Of a stretch of DNA of 48,403 nt, positions 19,001 through 25,463 are shown piece after piece (position 1 is the stretch's first letter; each line of letters begins with the position of its first letter). The notes beneath the pieces were generated by a model, which was not told the origin of the DNA, made no database searches, and saw only the letters and a list, made by a program, of their open reading frames with translations. This DNA comes from Bacteroidales bacterium (lineage in GTDB: Bacteria > Bacteroidota > Bacteroidia > Bacteroidales > Bacteroidaceae). The DNA is taken from positions 1 through 48,403 of the forward strand of contig JALEZQ010000017.1 of assembly GCA_022772475.1 (NCBI GenBank). The letters are read 5' to 3'. A program made the translations under genes and the position numbers.

Positions 19001-19152
19001 TCGTCATAAATACTCCCTTTCAAGAAACTGGGCATGGTCTCGTCGAGATCATAATCGTCTGAACAGGAGTAAGTAAGAGCGCAGGTCGAAAGCAGGCACA
19101 TTGCACCGAGCAATGATTTGCCCATTCTGCTAAAACGGTTTTTCATACGCAC
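16042..19152 (-). CDS. Large lipoprotein with four FAS1-like units, 1036 aa
   Basis: First gene of the operon. The lipobox is LTYSC (Cys30); the start at 19152 (MRMKNRF) is used, with a second ATG two codons later. Four H1-type FAS1 motifs can be read: TLFVAPDSAFEKFF (about 80-93), GAFFVPTDEALAKYF (380-394), FSFFVPTDDALGLY (556-569) and YTVYIPTNEKVQEA (836-849). End strands of the FAS1 fold follow, such as NGYFNILDKVLVTP and NGVVYVMNSVITP, and a YH motif (LKYHFQDESLFVDN) lies in the fourth unit. Several units hold large inserts. Four FAS1 units in one Bacteroidales lipoprotein, translated 11 bases ahead of a SusC, suggests a stalk-like or adhesive partner of the transporter. The function itself is unknown. 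Confidence 0.85.
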   Translation of the reverse strand: MRMKNRFSRMGKSLLGAMCLLSTCALTYSCSDDYDLDETMPSFLKGSIYDELKASQFNYTVQLIDDLEYKDVLSKTGSKTLFVAPDSAFEKFFATTTWKDAKGNPVRSYSQLTQAQKAMLFYGSMLNNADVLEMLTYSSDGGDLTMRRSTAASAVDTVPFWEAKDLPVNLNVPTTDSEGNATGDKRFWDQYNHEGAKGILMALDASSSPMIHFLEEQMKAKDITHEDISFVLNLEKKGEKPWLNGAAGGKRAYVYDAQIVKQDVTCMNGYFNILDKVLVTPPNMAECIRQNPKTQLFSRLLDRFSAPYYSASLTADYRALHDIGNDSVFEKKYISSRSSNGAMTQGPDKKSLGAFPFLTYDPGWNAYAISSSTPMERDMGAFFVPTDEALAKYFWEGGGRGLMNRYALPDVPNEPGNWDNLITNIYQIPLDIIQALINNLLKDSFIESVPSKYLTIMNDAQDQMFPADNYPSQDAYKAGIDTCLLANNGVVYVMNSVITPADYAAVIGPVLYSANTQVMKSVARADDNFIEGTSYNNAPLKKYYSTYLKAMQSRFSFFVPTDDALGLYGYVDPMSIAKGVLQASQYKYWRFTYKNTSNAVIPVRAQAYRYDISVGPQAGDKTSTTGGNAANVSEPNGALTTGSGLVKRTLLIDMMDQHIVVHDTEDADNNEGVNSKRTYFLSRGGAPVYVAHKVAPEASGVGMIVDGGYQLQLKNDEYADNDHDCEVIEGYNMTAEQNGGYGNGMTYLINRPMQPTTKTVYAIMRENQDNFSEFYQLCQANFSADQLIAAGFQTEEMKADNDLWKAEVKKYRIFNDEGIYPPFNEKVVRFFNNYRYTVYIPTNEKVQEARQRGLMTYDEIIEYMENHMIQDEEGQSTGVLPEAEQVKVKAMITLLMNFLKYHFQDESLFVDNVASNEAYQTSCIDNINNVYLNLNVKQTNGAITLYDAVAQNADGSVDESKVAAHVIAPYNLMARDADFDKSPANTATSIKNSSFVTVHQIDNYLLFDKKYSTERFDKAWSTPAEAASFVKKYRIK

Positions 19153-19214
19153 TAATTACTGTTTGATATTTGTTTTTCGGTTTGTTCGTCTTAGAGATAT
19201 ACAGTTAGTTGCAG

Positions 19215-19250
19215 CAAAATTAATAGAATTTTGTAATCTGAGCATACAAA
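19215..19250 (-). promoter_or_regulatory. Promoter of the FAS1-SusC/SusD operon
   Basis: On the minus strand TAATTTTG (19222-19215) fits the Bacteroidota -7 element TAnnTTTG, and TTTG (19250-19247) is a possible -33 element. The spacing of 24 bases is a little longer than the usual 19-21. It implies a leader of about 55 bases before the start at 19152. Confidence 0.5.
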
Positions 19251-19275
19251 ATCGCGATTAATAAGGGGGCAATTA

Positions 19276-19476
19276 AACTTTTTTAAGAAAGTATAACATA
19301 GAAAATGTTAAAAAGAAAAGGCCATTTAGGGGCGGGTGCTGTAAGTGAGGGACTTGCAATTTTTAGTAAAATCGAGGGTTATTTTTCGTCCCAAAGCCCG
19401 GTTCATCACATTCGTACTGCGTGAAGTTCCGAAAGGGAGATTTTAAGAATAAATAACTTTTCTAAGAAAGTTTAAC
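19276..19476. repeat. Pair of 22-bp partly palindromic direct repeats
   Basis: The units at 19276-19297 and 19455-19476 match at 20 of 22 positions (AACTTTTYTAAGAAAGTW, then TAAC). The core AACTTT-6-AAAGTT is symmetrical. The second unit runs into the perfect 14-bp palindrome GTTTAACGTTAAAC. They lie upstream of the FAS1 operon promoter, so operator sites are possible. Confidence 0.45.
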
Positions 19477-19829
19477 GTTAAACAAAGATGCCGAGGACCG
19501 AAGGCGGGTATGGAGAAGACCAGATCAACGACCGCGACAACCCGTGCAGCGCGGCGTGAAATGGATACAGAATGAGGGGCGCTAAGAAGAGAGCACACGG
19601 ATAGTGTGCAACACGTTTCTTAACATCGCTTAACATCGAGAAGGGCCGCGAAAGTCACCGCCGGACAAGCGGTCGTAAATATCGCAAGCACGGCGCTTTT
19701 GATTTTGTTGGAAAGTGGCAGGATCGGGTTTCTATCGCAAAGGTTTGGTTAATGTTTATAAAATAATGCTTGCTTTTCGCTAAAAAAGGGCATCGGGATA
19801 GCGCGAAAGGGGGCGTGATTCGGCGCGCA

Positions 19830-19865
19830 CTGTAAGCGTTACAGGAAAATCTGTAACGCTTACAG
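19830..19865. promoter_or_regulatory. Double palindrome, candidate operator pair or hairpin
   Basis: Two 15-bp units, CTGTAAGCGTTACAG and CTGTAACGCTTACAG, start 21 bp apart. Each is itself a palindrome (CTGTAA, 3 bases, TTACAG), and the two are reverse complements, giving a perfect 15-bp stem with a GAAAAT loop. Two dyads two helical turns apart look like sites for a dimeric regulator; a transcript hairpin followed by GATTTTCTG is the alternative. Confidence 0.5.
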
Positions 19866-20489
19866 GATTTTCTGTCGCCCAAACTGTGGTCGCCGCATGC
19901 ACTTTTCGCCCGCCGTCGCGCTTTTTCGCTTCTATTTGCATGGTCGAGGCCGTTCACGTTGTTGGTCGCAAAACTCACGTTTTGCGCATAGTGTGCAAGA
20001 ATCTGGCTTACGATTATTGCGAAAGGCCGAAGATGGCGGTTTGCCTTGTCGCGGCCTGTGGGAAGTCATCGACGGACGGGGCTACAGAGGGAATAGCGAA
20101 AGTAGGGCGGAACTGTAGCGTCAACGCGGAAAATAAGCCGGCCGGATGGCAGGACAAAATAAAAAATCGTAGAAATGGGGATAAAAAATGGATGGAAGAG
20201 GGTGTGGGAAGTAGGGGGCGAAAGAAAAATCTGGATTTTCCGGACAGGCCGAAAAGGCCGTCATTGTCTGTGCATCATTTTGTATTCTTGGTAATTAGCC
20301 TACACAATCCGTTACGATGGCATCGCGCAAAGGAAGCCGCATGAAGTATCTTTGGAAAAGAATTGGGTAAATAGTTTTGACAAAGCAGGCTTTGCAAACC
20401 AGAAAAAATGGGCACGAACTTGGTCTTTATACACGGGGGGAATCGGTAAAATTGGCAAGAAGGCCGGAGAGGCACCGGGGGCATGGGGG

Positions 20490-21620
20490 TTAATGACTCC
20501 AGAAGGTAGATGGCGACCATTCGTCGCGCCACTCGACGACGGGGCGGCCATCGCGGAAGGTGATGGGCAGCCAGACATAGCGTGCATCGATGGGGTGCTT
20601 GGGCCGCCATACGTCGGCCATGAAGATGAAGGCTTCGGGACGACCGGCCACGGGTAGCACGAAGGTGCCCTGACCGCCGAAGGTCTGTTTGGCCTGCGGG
20701 CCACGACATGGCGAGGGCCACTGTGTCCATTCTCCTGTCAGGCTGTCGGCACTGAACATGCGGGCCTCGTTGGGTGCCCAGCCGGTGCAGCCGCTTGTGA
20801 TGAGCCAATAGCGGCCGTGGTATTTGAAGAGCGTTGGTGCTTCGTTTTGTCCGCCGGGGGCAATGCGCCAATAGCGGCCGGTATGATAAGTGAAGTCGGT
20901 AGAGAGTTCGGCCAGATGGAGCGTGAGGTTGTCTTCTGAGGAGAAGAGATGGTAGGCGCGGCCATCATCATCGACGAAAAGCGTCATGTCGCGAGCCATC
21001 TGTCCGCCATCCTTTTCGCGCTTGAGGAAGAGTCCCTGACGTATGGCATCGCGCCATGGGGCGGTCCACCATTGGCTATAGTGGGCAGCGTTGAGGGTAT
21101 CGCAGCGTTGGCGGTCGGTATCGGTCCAATTAGCGGGATAGCAGTAGGGATTGACACGACCGGAGCGGAGATAGGTGAAGGGGCCGGTGGGTTTGTCGGC
21201 GATGGCGACGGCGGCACGCGCGGCGGCATAGCCACGGCCTTTGAGTTCGAGATGGAACCAAAGGACGAATTTCTTCGTGGCAGGGCAATAGACCACTTTA
21301 GGGCGCTCGATGGTGCAGCCACGTTCTATGTCGCTGCCACGCTGAGAATCGACGGGTAGTGCAACGCCACGATAGGTCCAGTTTACCAAGTCTTTAGAAC
21401 TATAGCACGTGATGCCGACGAGCGCTGCGGAGGTATGTTCAGCCTTGTGCTCGCCATACCAGTAGTACGTACCTTTATGATAGAGTATGCCGCCGCCATG
21501 GGCATTGATGTGCACGCCGTGGTTGTCAGGCCAAAGTTCGCCGGGGCGGATGGTACGCTGTTGGGCCTGAGCATCAAAGAAAAAGAGGGGGAGGAGGAGG
21601 ATGAATATGCGCTTCAACAT
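20490..21620 (-). CDS. Secreted glycoside hydrolase family 43 protein
   Basis: A five-bladed beta-propeller glycosidase of family GH43, exported by a signal peptide (FILLLPLFFFDAQAQ). The N-terminal phrase HGVHINAHGGGILYHKGTYY and WYGEHK resemble the exo-beta-1,3-galactanase branch (subfamily 24 or a relative) rather than classical arabinanases. Candidate active-site residues by motif are Glu105 (IERPKV), Glu260 (NEAPTLFKYHGRYWL) and Gln317 (FGGQGTFVLP). In the known galactanases of this branch a glutamine takes the place of the usual aspartate base; equating Gln317 with it is my inference. The protein is a single catalytic domain of 376 residues with no carbohydrate-binding module. It stands alone, not in an operon, and no promoter or terminator is clear. 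Confidence 0.85.
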   Translation of the reverse strand: MLKRIFILLLPLFFFDAQAQQRTIRPGELWPDNHGVHINAHGGGILYHKGTYYWYGEHKAEHTSAALVGITCYSSKDLVNWTYRGVALPVDSQRGSDIERGCTIERPKVVYCPATKKFVLWFHLELKGRGYAAARAAVAIADKPTGPFTYLRSGRVNPYCYPANWTDTDRQRCDTLNAAHYSQWWTAPWRDAIRQGLFLKREKDGGQMARDMTLFVDDDGRAYHLFSSEDNLTLHLAELSTDFTYHTGRYWRIAPGGQNEAPTLFKYHGRYWLITSGCTGWAPNEARMFSADSLTGEWTQWPSPCRGPQAKQTFGGQGTFVLPVAGRPEAFIFMADVWRPKHPIDARYVWLPITFRDGRPVVEWRDEWSPSTFWSH

Positions 21621-21682
21621 ACGATATAAGGAATAGCGGGTGTACCGTTAGCGGAAAAGCCGGTGAGGATTGAAGGGCAAGA

Positions 21683-21718
21683 CGCAAAGCGCCGGCCTCA
21701 TGCGTGATGGGCCGGCGC
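21683..21718 (-). terminator. Terminator of the tmRNA gene
   Basis: A 9-bp GC-rich stem (GCGCCGGCC with GGCCGGCGC) lies 18 bases past the tmRNA 3' end on the minus strand and is followed by a weak TTTGCGTC tract. Confidence 0.6.
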
Positions 21719-21735
21719 TCAATGGGTTGTTGCTG

Positions 21736-22135
21736 TGGACCAGGAGGGTATCGAACCCTCGTCCGAACAGGGACGCACTAAGTTTTCTACATGCTTATCT
21801 CTGCCTAAGTTTTTCGGGCCAGGCGCGGACCAGAGCCACCGCGCAGGGCCTTATCCTCTAAGAATGTCCCTCCGGACGCGAGGCCGTCCAAAGGTATCTC
21901 CGATGTTTCCGGCACCACCTGATCAAGACGCTTCGGAGCCACAGCGCTTGGGTGATGTCTCGTCCCCACACATCTGCGGCGGGGATTAAGTTGATGTACT
22001 AAACTTCGATCAAGCAGCGAGAGCGAGTTTGTTTTCGCCAATTAAATTTTCGAGAGCCGAGATTAGAGTGCCCACCCTCAGGCGCACTGCATGCTTGCTT
22101 ACCACCTCTGCCTGCCGTCAAATCCAGTCTGGCCC
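21736..22135 (-). ncRNA. ssrA: Transfer-messenger RNA (tmRNA)
   Basis: The ribosome-rescue RNA that tags stalled proteins for degradation. The 5' end GGGCCAG (from 22135) pairs over seven bases with CTGGTCC at the 3' end, and a T-arm reading GGGTTCGATACCC lies next to it. The tag frame is at 22039-22010: GGC GAA AAC AAA CTC GCT CTC GCT GCT TGA, that is GENKLALAA. The terminal CCA is not encoded (discriminator A is followed by CAG), so it must be added after transcription. Total length of 400 bases fits a one-piece tmRNA. Confidence 0.95.
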
Positions 22136-22146
22136 AAGATGTTCTG

Positions 22147-22154
22147 CAAAGTTA
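22147..22154 (-). promoter_or_regulatory. -7 element of the tmRNA promoter
   Basis: TAACTTTG on the minus strand matches the Bacteroidota -7 consensus and lies 12 bases before the mature 5' end of tmRNA. No good -33 element is seen at the usual distance. Confidence 0.55.
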
Positions 22155-22266
22155 CGGGTTTATTTTCAAACAGCGGGCTGTGTTACTGTAAAAAATGTTT
22201 CTTCAGTCTTCTTGCGTCTTGCGTCGTGAAATGGACTGGCAGAAAAGGGTGGCGCAGGGTTAACGT

Positions 22267-22312
22267 AAGGCGCGTCATCTGTTGCGAGGAGCACAACAAG
22301 ATGACGCGCCTT
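22267..22312 (-). terminator. Hairpin at the end of the nuo operon
   Basis: A perfect 14-bp stem (AAGGCGCGTCATCT with AGATGACGCGCCTT) lies about 38 bases after the nuoN stop codon. There is no T-tract, so it may end transcription poorly or protect the mRNA 3' end. Confidence 0.6.
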
Positions 22313-22350
22313 GGAGAGTGTATATATAGGTAGGACTATATACTATGGTG

Positions 22351-23862
22351 TCAGAGCGTTATACCTGCGAGGTGCGACAGACCATCGTAGAAGGCGCTGA
22401 CGATGCCGAGGAGGATGACGCCGATGGTGCAGAGCACGAGGGCTGCACGGGTACCACAGTCGCTGGTGAAGGTGGCGATGGGGGCATCGTTCTTCTGGAT
22501 GTACATGGCCTTGACGATGAGCAGGTAGTAGTAGAGCGAGATGACGGTGTTGACCAACGCGATGAAGACGAGCAGGTAGTAACCGGCATTGAAGGCTGCC
22601 ATGAAGACGAAGAACTTGGAGAAGAATCCGGCGAAGGGCGGAATACCAGCCAAGGAGAAGAGGCAGAGGGTCATGAGGAAAGCCAGTTTGGGGTTGGTCT
22701 GGTAGAGGCCGTTGTAGTCGTCTATGCCTACCTTACCGCTGTTCTGCTCGATCACATGGATGACGGCGAAGGCGCCGAGGTTGGCTGCGAGATAGACCAG
22801 GAGGTAGAAGACGAGTGCGGCCATGCCCTGCTCGGTGACGCCCATGACGGCGAGAACAAGGTAGCCGGCCTGGCTGATGGCGGAGAAGGCCATGAAGCGT
22901 TTGAGGTTCTTCTGACGGATGGCAAAGAGGTTGGCCACGGTGATGGACACAACGATGATCCAGAAGAAGCCGACGCTCCAGAGACCGAAGAAGCCGCTAC
23001 CGGCGCCAAAGACCTTGGCGAGGATGGTGAACAGCACGAAGGCGGCACTACCCTTGGAGATGACGCTCAGGAAGGCGGTGACGGGAGTGGGGGCGCCTTC
23101 GTAGGTGTCGGCGGTCCAGAGGTGGAAGGGCACGAGGGAAATCTTGAAGCCCATACCGGAGATGAAGAGGACGAGGCCGAGGATGCTGAGCAGATTGACG
23201 GGCATGGAGGCCATCTTGCTGAAATAGAGCGTGCCGGCAGCGCCATACAGCAGGGAGATGCCGTAGAGCAGGAGGGCGGCGGAGAAGAGGGCGAGGAGGA
23301 TGAACTTGGCGCCGGCTTCTGCGCTCTCGGTGCGCTTCTTGTCGTAGGCGATGAGGGCCGTCATGGGGATGGAGGCGAGCTCAAGGCCGATGAAGAACAT
23401 CAGGAAGTGGCCGCTGGAGATCATGAAGTACATGCCGAGGAGGGTGAACAGCGTGACAGTATAGAACTCGCCCTGCTTGATACGGTTCTCGGCGGCTCCG
23501 AGCCACTTGGACGACATGAGGAAGACGATGATGGCGCCGACATTGAGGGTGGCCTTGAGGGCGGTCATCATGCCGGTGCTCTCGTACATGCCACCGAAGG
23601 CCGTGTTGACGGCCTGAGCGTCGGTGCTGATATTGCAGAGGATGAAGATGGTCTGGGCCAGCAGGAGCACTACGGGAAGCAGGGCACGCATATGGCCGCA
23701 GCAGGAGCAGCCGCAGGCTTCAGCGCCATCGGCTGTAGCGCAGGCCAGGGCGCGCTCTTCTTTACCGCAGGTAAAAAGGTCGGCGATGAAAAGCACCAGC
23801 ACGACGGCCAGCAGACTCACCTCTTCGCTCATGCTCAGAAATTGGGAATAGTCGATTGTCAT
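22351..23862 (-). CDS. nuoN: NADH-quinone oxidoreductase subunit N
   Basis: Membrane-arm subunit of respiratory complex I and one of its three antiporter-like proton channels. The sequence is a run of hydrophobic helices with the conserved antiporter core [20 protein letters not shown], preceded by [11 protein letters not shown], whose lysine belongs to the proton path in the family. The length of 503 residues is normal for NuoN. It is the last gene of the operon, 29 bases after nuoM, and a stem-loop follows it. A cysteine cluster (ACGCSCCGH) sits in the loop near residue 50, which is not typical of NuoN. Confidence 0.95.
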   Translation of the reverse strand: MTIDYSQFLSMSEEVSLLAVVLVLFIADLFTCGKEERALACATADGAEACGCSCCGHMRALLPVVLLLAQTIFILCNISTDAQAVNTAFGGMYESTGMMTALKATLNVGAIIVFLMSSKWLGAAENRIKQGEFYTVTLFTLLGMYFMISSGHFLMFFIGLELASIPMTALIAYDKKRTESAEAGAKFILLALFSAALLLYGISLLYGAAGTLYFSKMASMPVNLLSILGLVLFISGMGFKISLVPFHLWTADTYEGAPTPVTAFLSVISKGSAAFVLFTILAKVFGAGSGFFGLWSVGFFWIIVVSITVANLFAIRQKNLKRFMAFSAISQAGYLVLAVMGVTEQGMAALVFYLLVYLAANLGAFAVIHVIEQNSGKVGIDDYNGLYQTNPKLAFLMTLCLFSLAGIPPFAGFFSKFFVFMAAFNAGYYLLVFIALVNTVISLYYYLLIVKAMYIQKNDAPIATFTSDCGTRAALVLCTIGVILLGIVSAFYDGLSHLAGITL

Positions 23863-23891
23863 TATTCTTTATTCTATAAGAGGTTAGTTAA

Positions 23892-25430
23892 TCAGAGACC
23901 GGCCACCACCTGCGCCGTGGGCAGGATGTGCTCCACCACGGGGGCTACGCCGGTGTGAATCATGTTGCTCACCCAGAGGGGTGCCAAACCGAGACCGGCT
24001 ACGCTGACGATGAGGCAGACGACGGCGACGCGCTCGTCCCATGTAGCGTCGGTGAGCTGCAGGTGATGCTCGTTGGTGCAGGTGCCGTAGAGTATCTTAC
24101 CTACCACACGGAGGATATAGACGGCGGTGATGACGATGCTGCAGCAGGCGGTGATGGTCAGGATGCGGTGGAAGAGGTCGGCATTCTCGAAGGAGCCTAC
24201 GAAGATGGTCATCTCGGCGATGAAGCCGGAGAAGCCCGGCAGACCGAGGTTGGCCAGACCGGCGATGATATAGCCCACGGAGAGGAAGGGCATGATGCGC
24301 ATCAAGCCGTTGAGCTCGCGGATGTCACGGGTGTGGGTGCGGCCGTAAATCATACCGATGAGGGCAAAGAAGAGGGCCGTCATCAGACCGTGCGAGAGCA
24401 TCTGAAGGATGGCACCGGTGCAGCTGGTCTGCGTAAGCATGAGGATGGCGAAGAGCACGAGACCGCAGTGGGACACCGAACTGTAGGCGTTGATGTACTT
24501 CAGGTCGGTCTGCACGCAGGCGGAGAAGGCACCATAGACCACGGAGATACCGGTGAGGATGAGGAAAATCCAACCGAGTTCCTGAGCGGCTTCGGGCATG
24601 AGGTACATGGCGATGCGGAAGCAGCCGTAGCCACCGAGCTTCATGAGTACGCCGGCGTGGAGCATGGACACGGCGGTGGGCGCCGAGGCGTGACCGTCGG
24701 GACTCCATGTGTGGAAGGGGAAGAGGGCACCGAGGACGCCGAAGCCGACGAAGGTCATCGGGAACCAGATGCACTGCATACCGGTGTCGATGGCGTGGGC
24801 ACCGTTGGTGTGGTTGGCAATGTCGATGATGTTCATCGTGTTGCCGCCGGCACCGTAGAAGATACCGAAGATGCCGCACATGAGGAAGGCCGAACCGCCC
24901 ATGAGCATGAGGGTCAGCTTCATAGCGGCATATTCCTTCTTACCGCTACCCCAAACGCCGATGAGGAGGTACATGGGGATGAGGGCAATCTCGTAGAACA
25001 TGAACATGGCGAACATGTCCACGGTGATGAAGAAGCCGAACACACCCATGGAGAGGAGGGTGAACCAGAGGAAGTATTCCTTGGTAAGAGGCTTGAGTTT
25101 CCAGGAGGCGAAGGTACCGGTGAAGACGATGATGGCGGAGAGCAGGAGCATGGCTACGCTGATGCCATCGACGCCGACGGAGTACTTGATGTGCAGTGCG
25201 GTGAACCAGTCGATATGGCCCGTGAAGAGCATTTCGCTCGTAGGGTCTGCGGCGCGCGCTCCGAGGAAGTCAAACACGAGTTTGACGGCCAGGAGGAGCA
25301 GGACGCTGCTGCCTGCCACCATCACGCCACGTACCTGATTGATGTTGCGCGCCAGCCAGAGGCCGAGGAGCATCACCATCGGTACGAAGACGAAGGACGA
25401 AAGATAGAGGACGTTTTGTATATTTTCCAT
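23892..25430 (-). CDS. nuoM: NADH-quinone oxidoreductase subunit M
   Basis: Second antiporter-like proton channel of complex I, in the inner membrane. The family motifs are present: MFMFYEIALIPMYLLIGVWG (with the conserved membrane glutamate), FPFHTWSPDGHASAPTAVSM and LAGVLMKLGGYG-like segment HAGVLMKLGGYGCFR. At 512 residues it is full length. It lies 33 bases after nuoL and 29 bases before nuoN on the same strand. GC content is high and even with the rest of the operon. Confidence 0.96.
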   Translation of the reverse strand: MENIQNVLYLSSFVFVPMVMLLGLWLARNINQVRGVMVAGSSVLLLLAVKLVFDFLGARAADPTSEMLFTGHIDWFTALHIKYSVGVDGISVAMLLLSAIIVFTGTFASWKLKPLTKEYFLWFTLLSMGVFGFFITVDMFAMFMFYEIALIPMYLLIGVWGSGKKEYAAMKLTLMLMGGSAFLMCGIFGIFYGAGGNTMNIIDIANHTNGAHAIDTGMQCIWFPMTFVGFGVLGALFPFHTWSPDGHASAPTAVSMLHAGVLMKLGGYGCFRIAMYLMPEAAQELGWIFLILTGISVVYGAFSACVQTDLKYINAYSSVSHCGLVLFAILMLTQTSCTGAILQMLSHGLMTALFFALIGMIYGRTHTRDIRELNGLMRIMPFLSVGYIIAGLANLGLPGFSGFIAEMTIFVGSFENADLFHRILTITACCSIVITAVYILRVVGKILYGTCTNEHHLQLTDATWDERVAVVCLIVSVAGLGLAPLWVSNMIHTGVAPVVEHILPTAQVVAGL

Positions 25431-25463
25431 TGTATCTGCTTTTTAGGAATGGTGAGAGGTTGT

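Larger units (their letters stand above)
19153..20489. other. Long non-coding region with palindromic sites
   Basis: About 1.3 kb between the FAS1 operon and the end of the GH43 gene. Open frames here (for example 19886-20344 plus) have no protein-like composition and no start signals. What is visible: the operon promoter, a pair of 22-bp direct repeats, a GTTTAACGTTAAAC palindrome at 19470-19483, and a double palindrome at 19830-19865. The stretch 19900-20489 shows nothing else I recognise. Confidence 0.6.

Noticed and set aside
928-19152. Standard polysaccharide utilisation locus
   Set aside because: SusC/SusD pairs are present, but the operon has no carbohydrate-active enzyme, no hybrid two-component regulator and no ECF/anti-sigma pair. 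The GH43 gene nearby is separated by 1.3 kb and has no visible link.
19886-20344. Plus-strand frame of 152 codons in the large intergenic region
   Set aside because: No recognisable domain, mixed low-quality composition, no promoter or start context, and it crosses sequence with hairpins. Also rejected: the minus frame 19655-19978.
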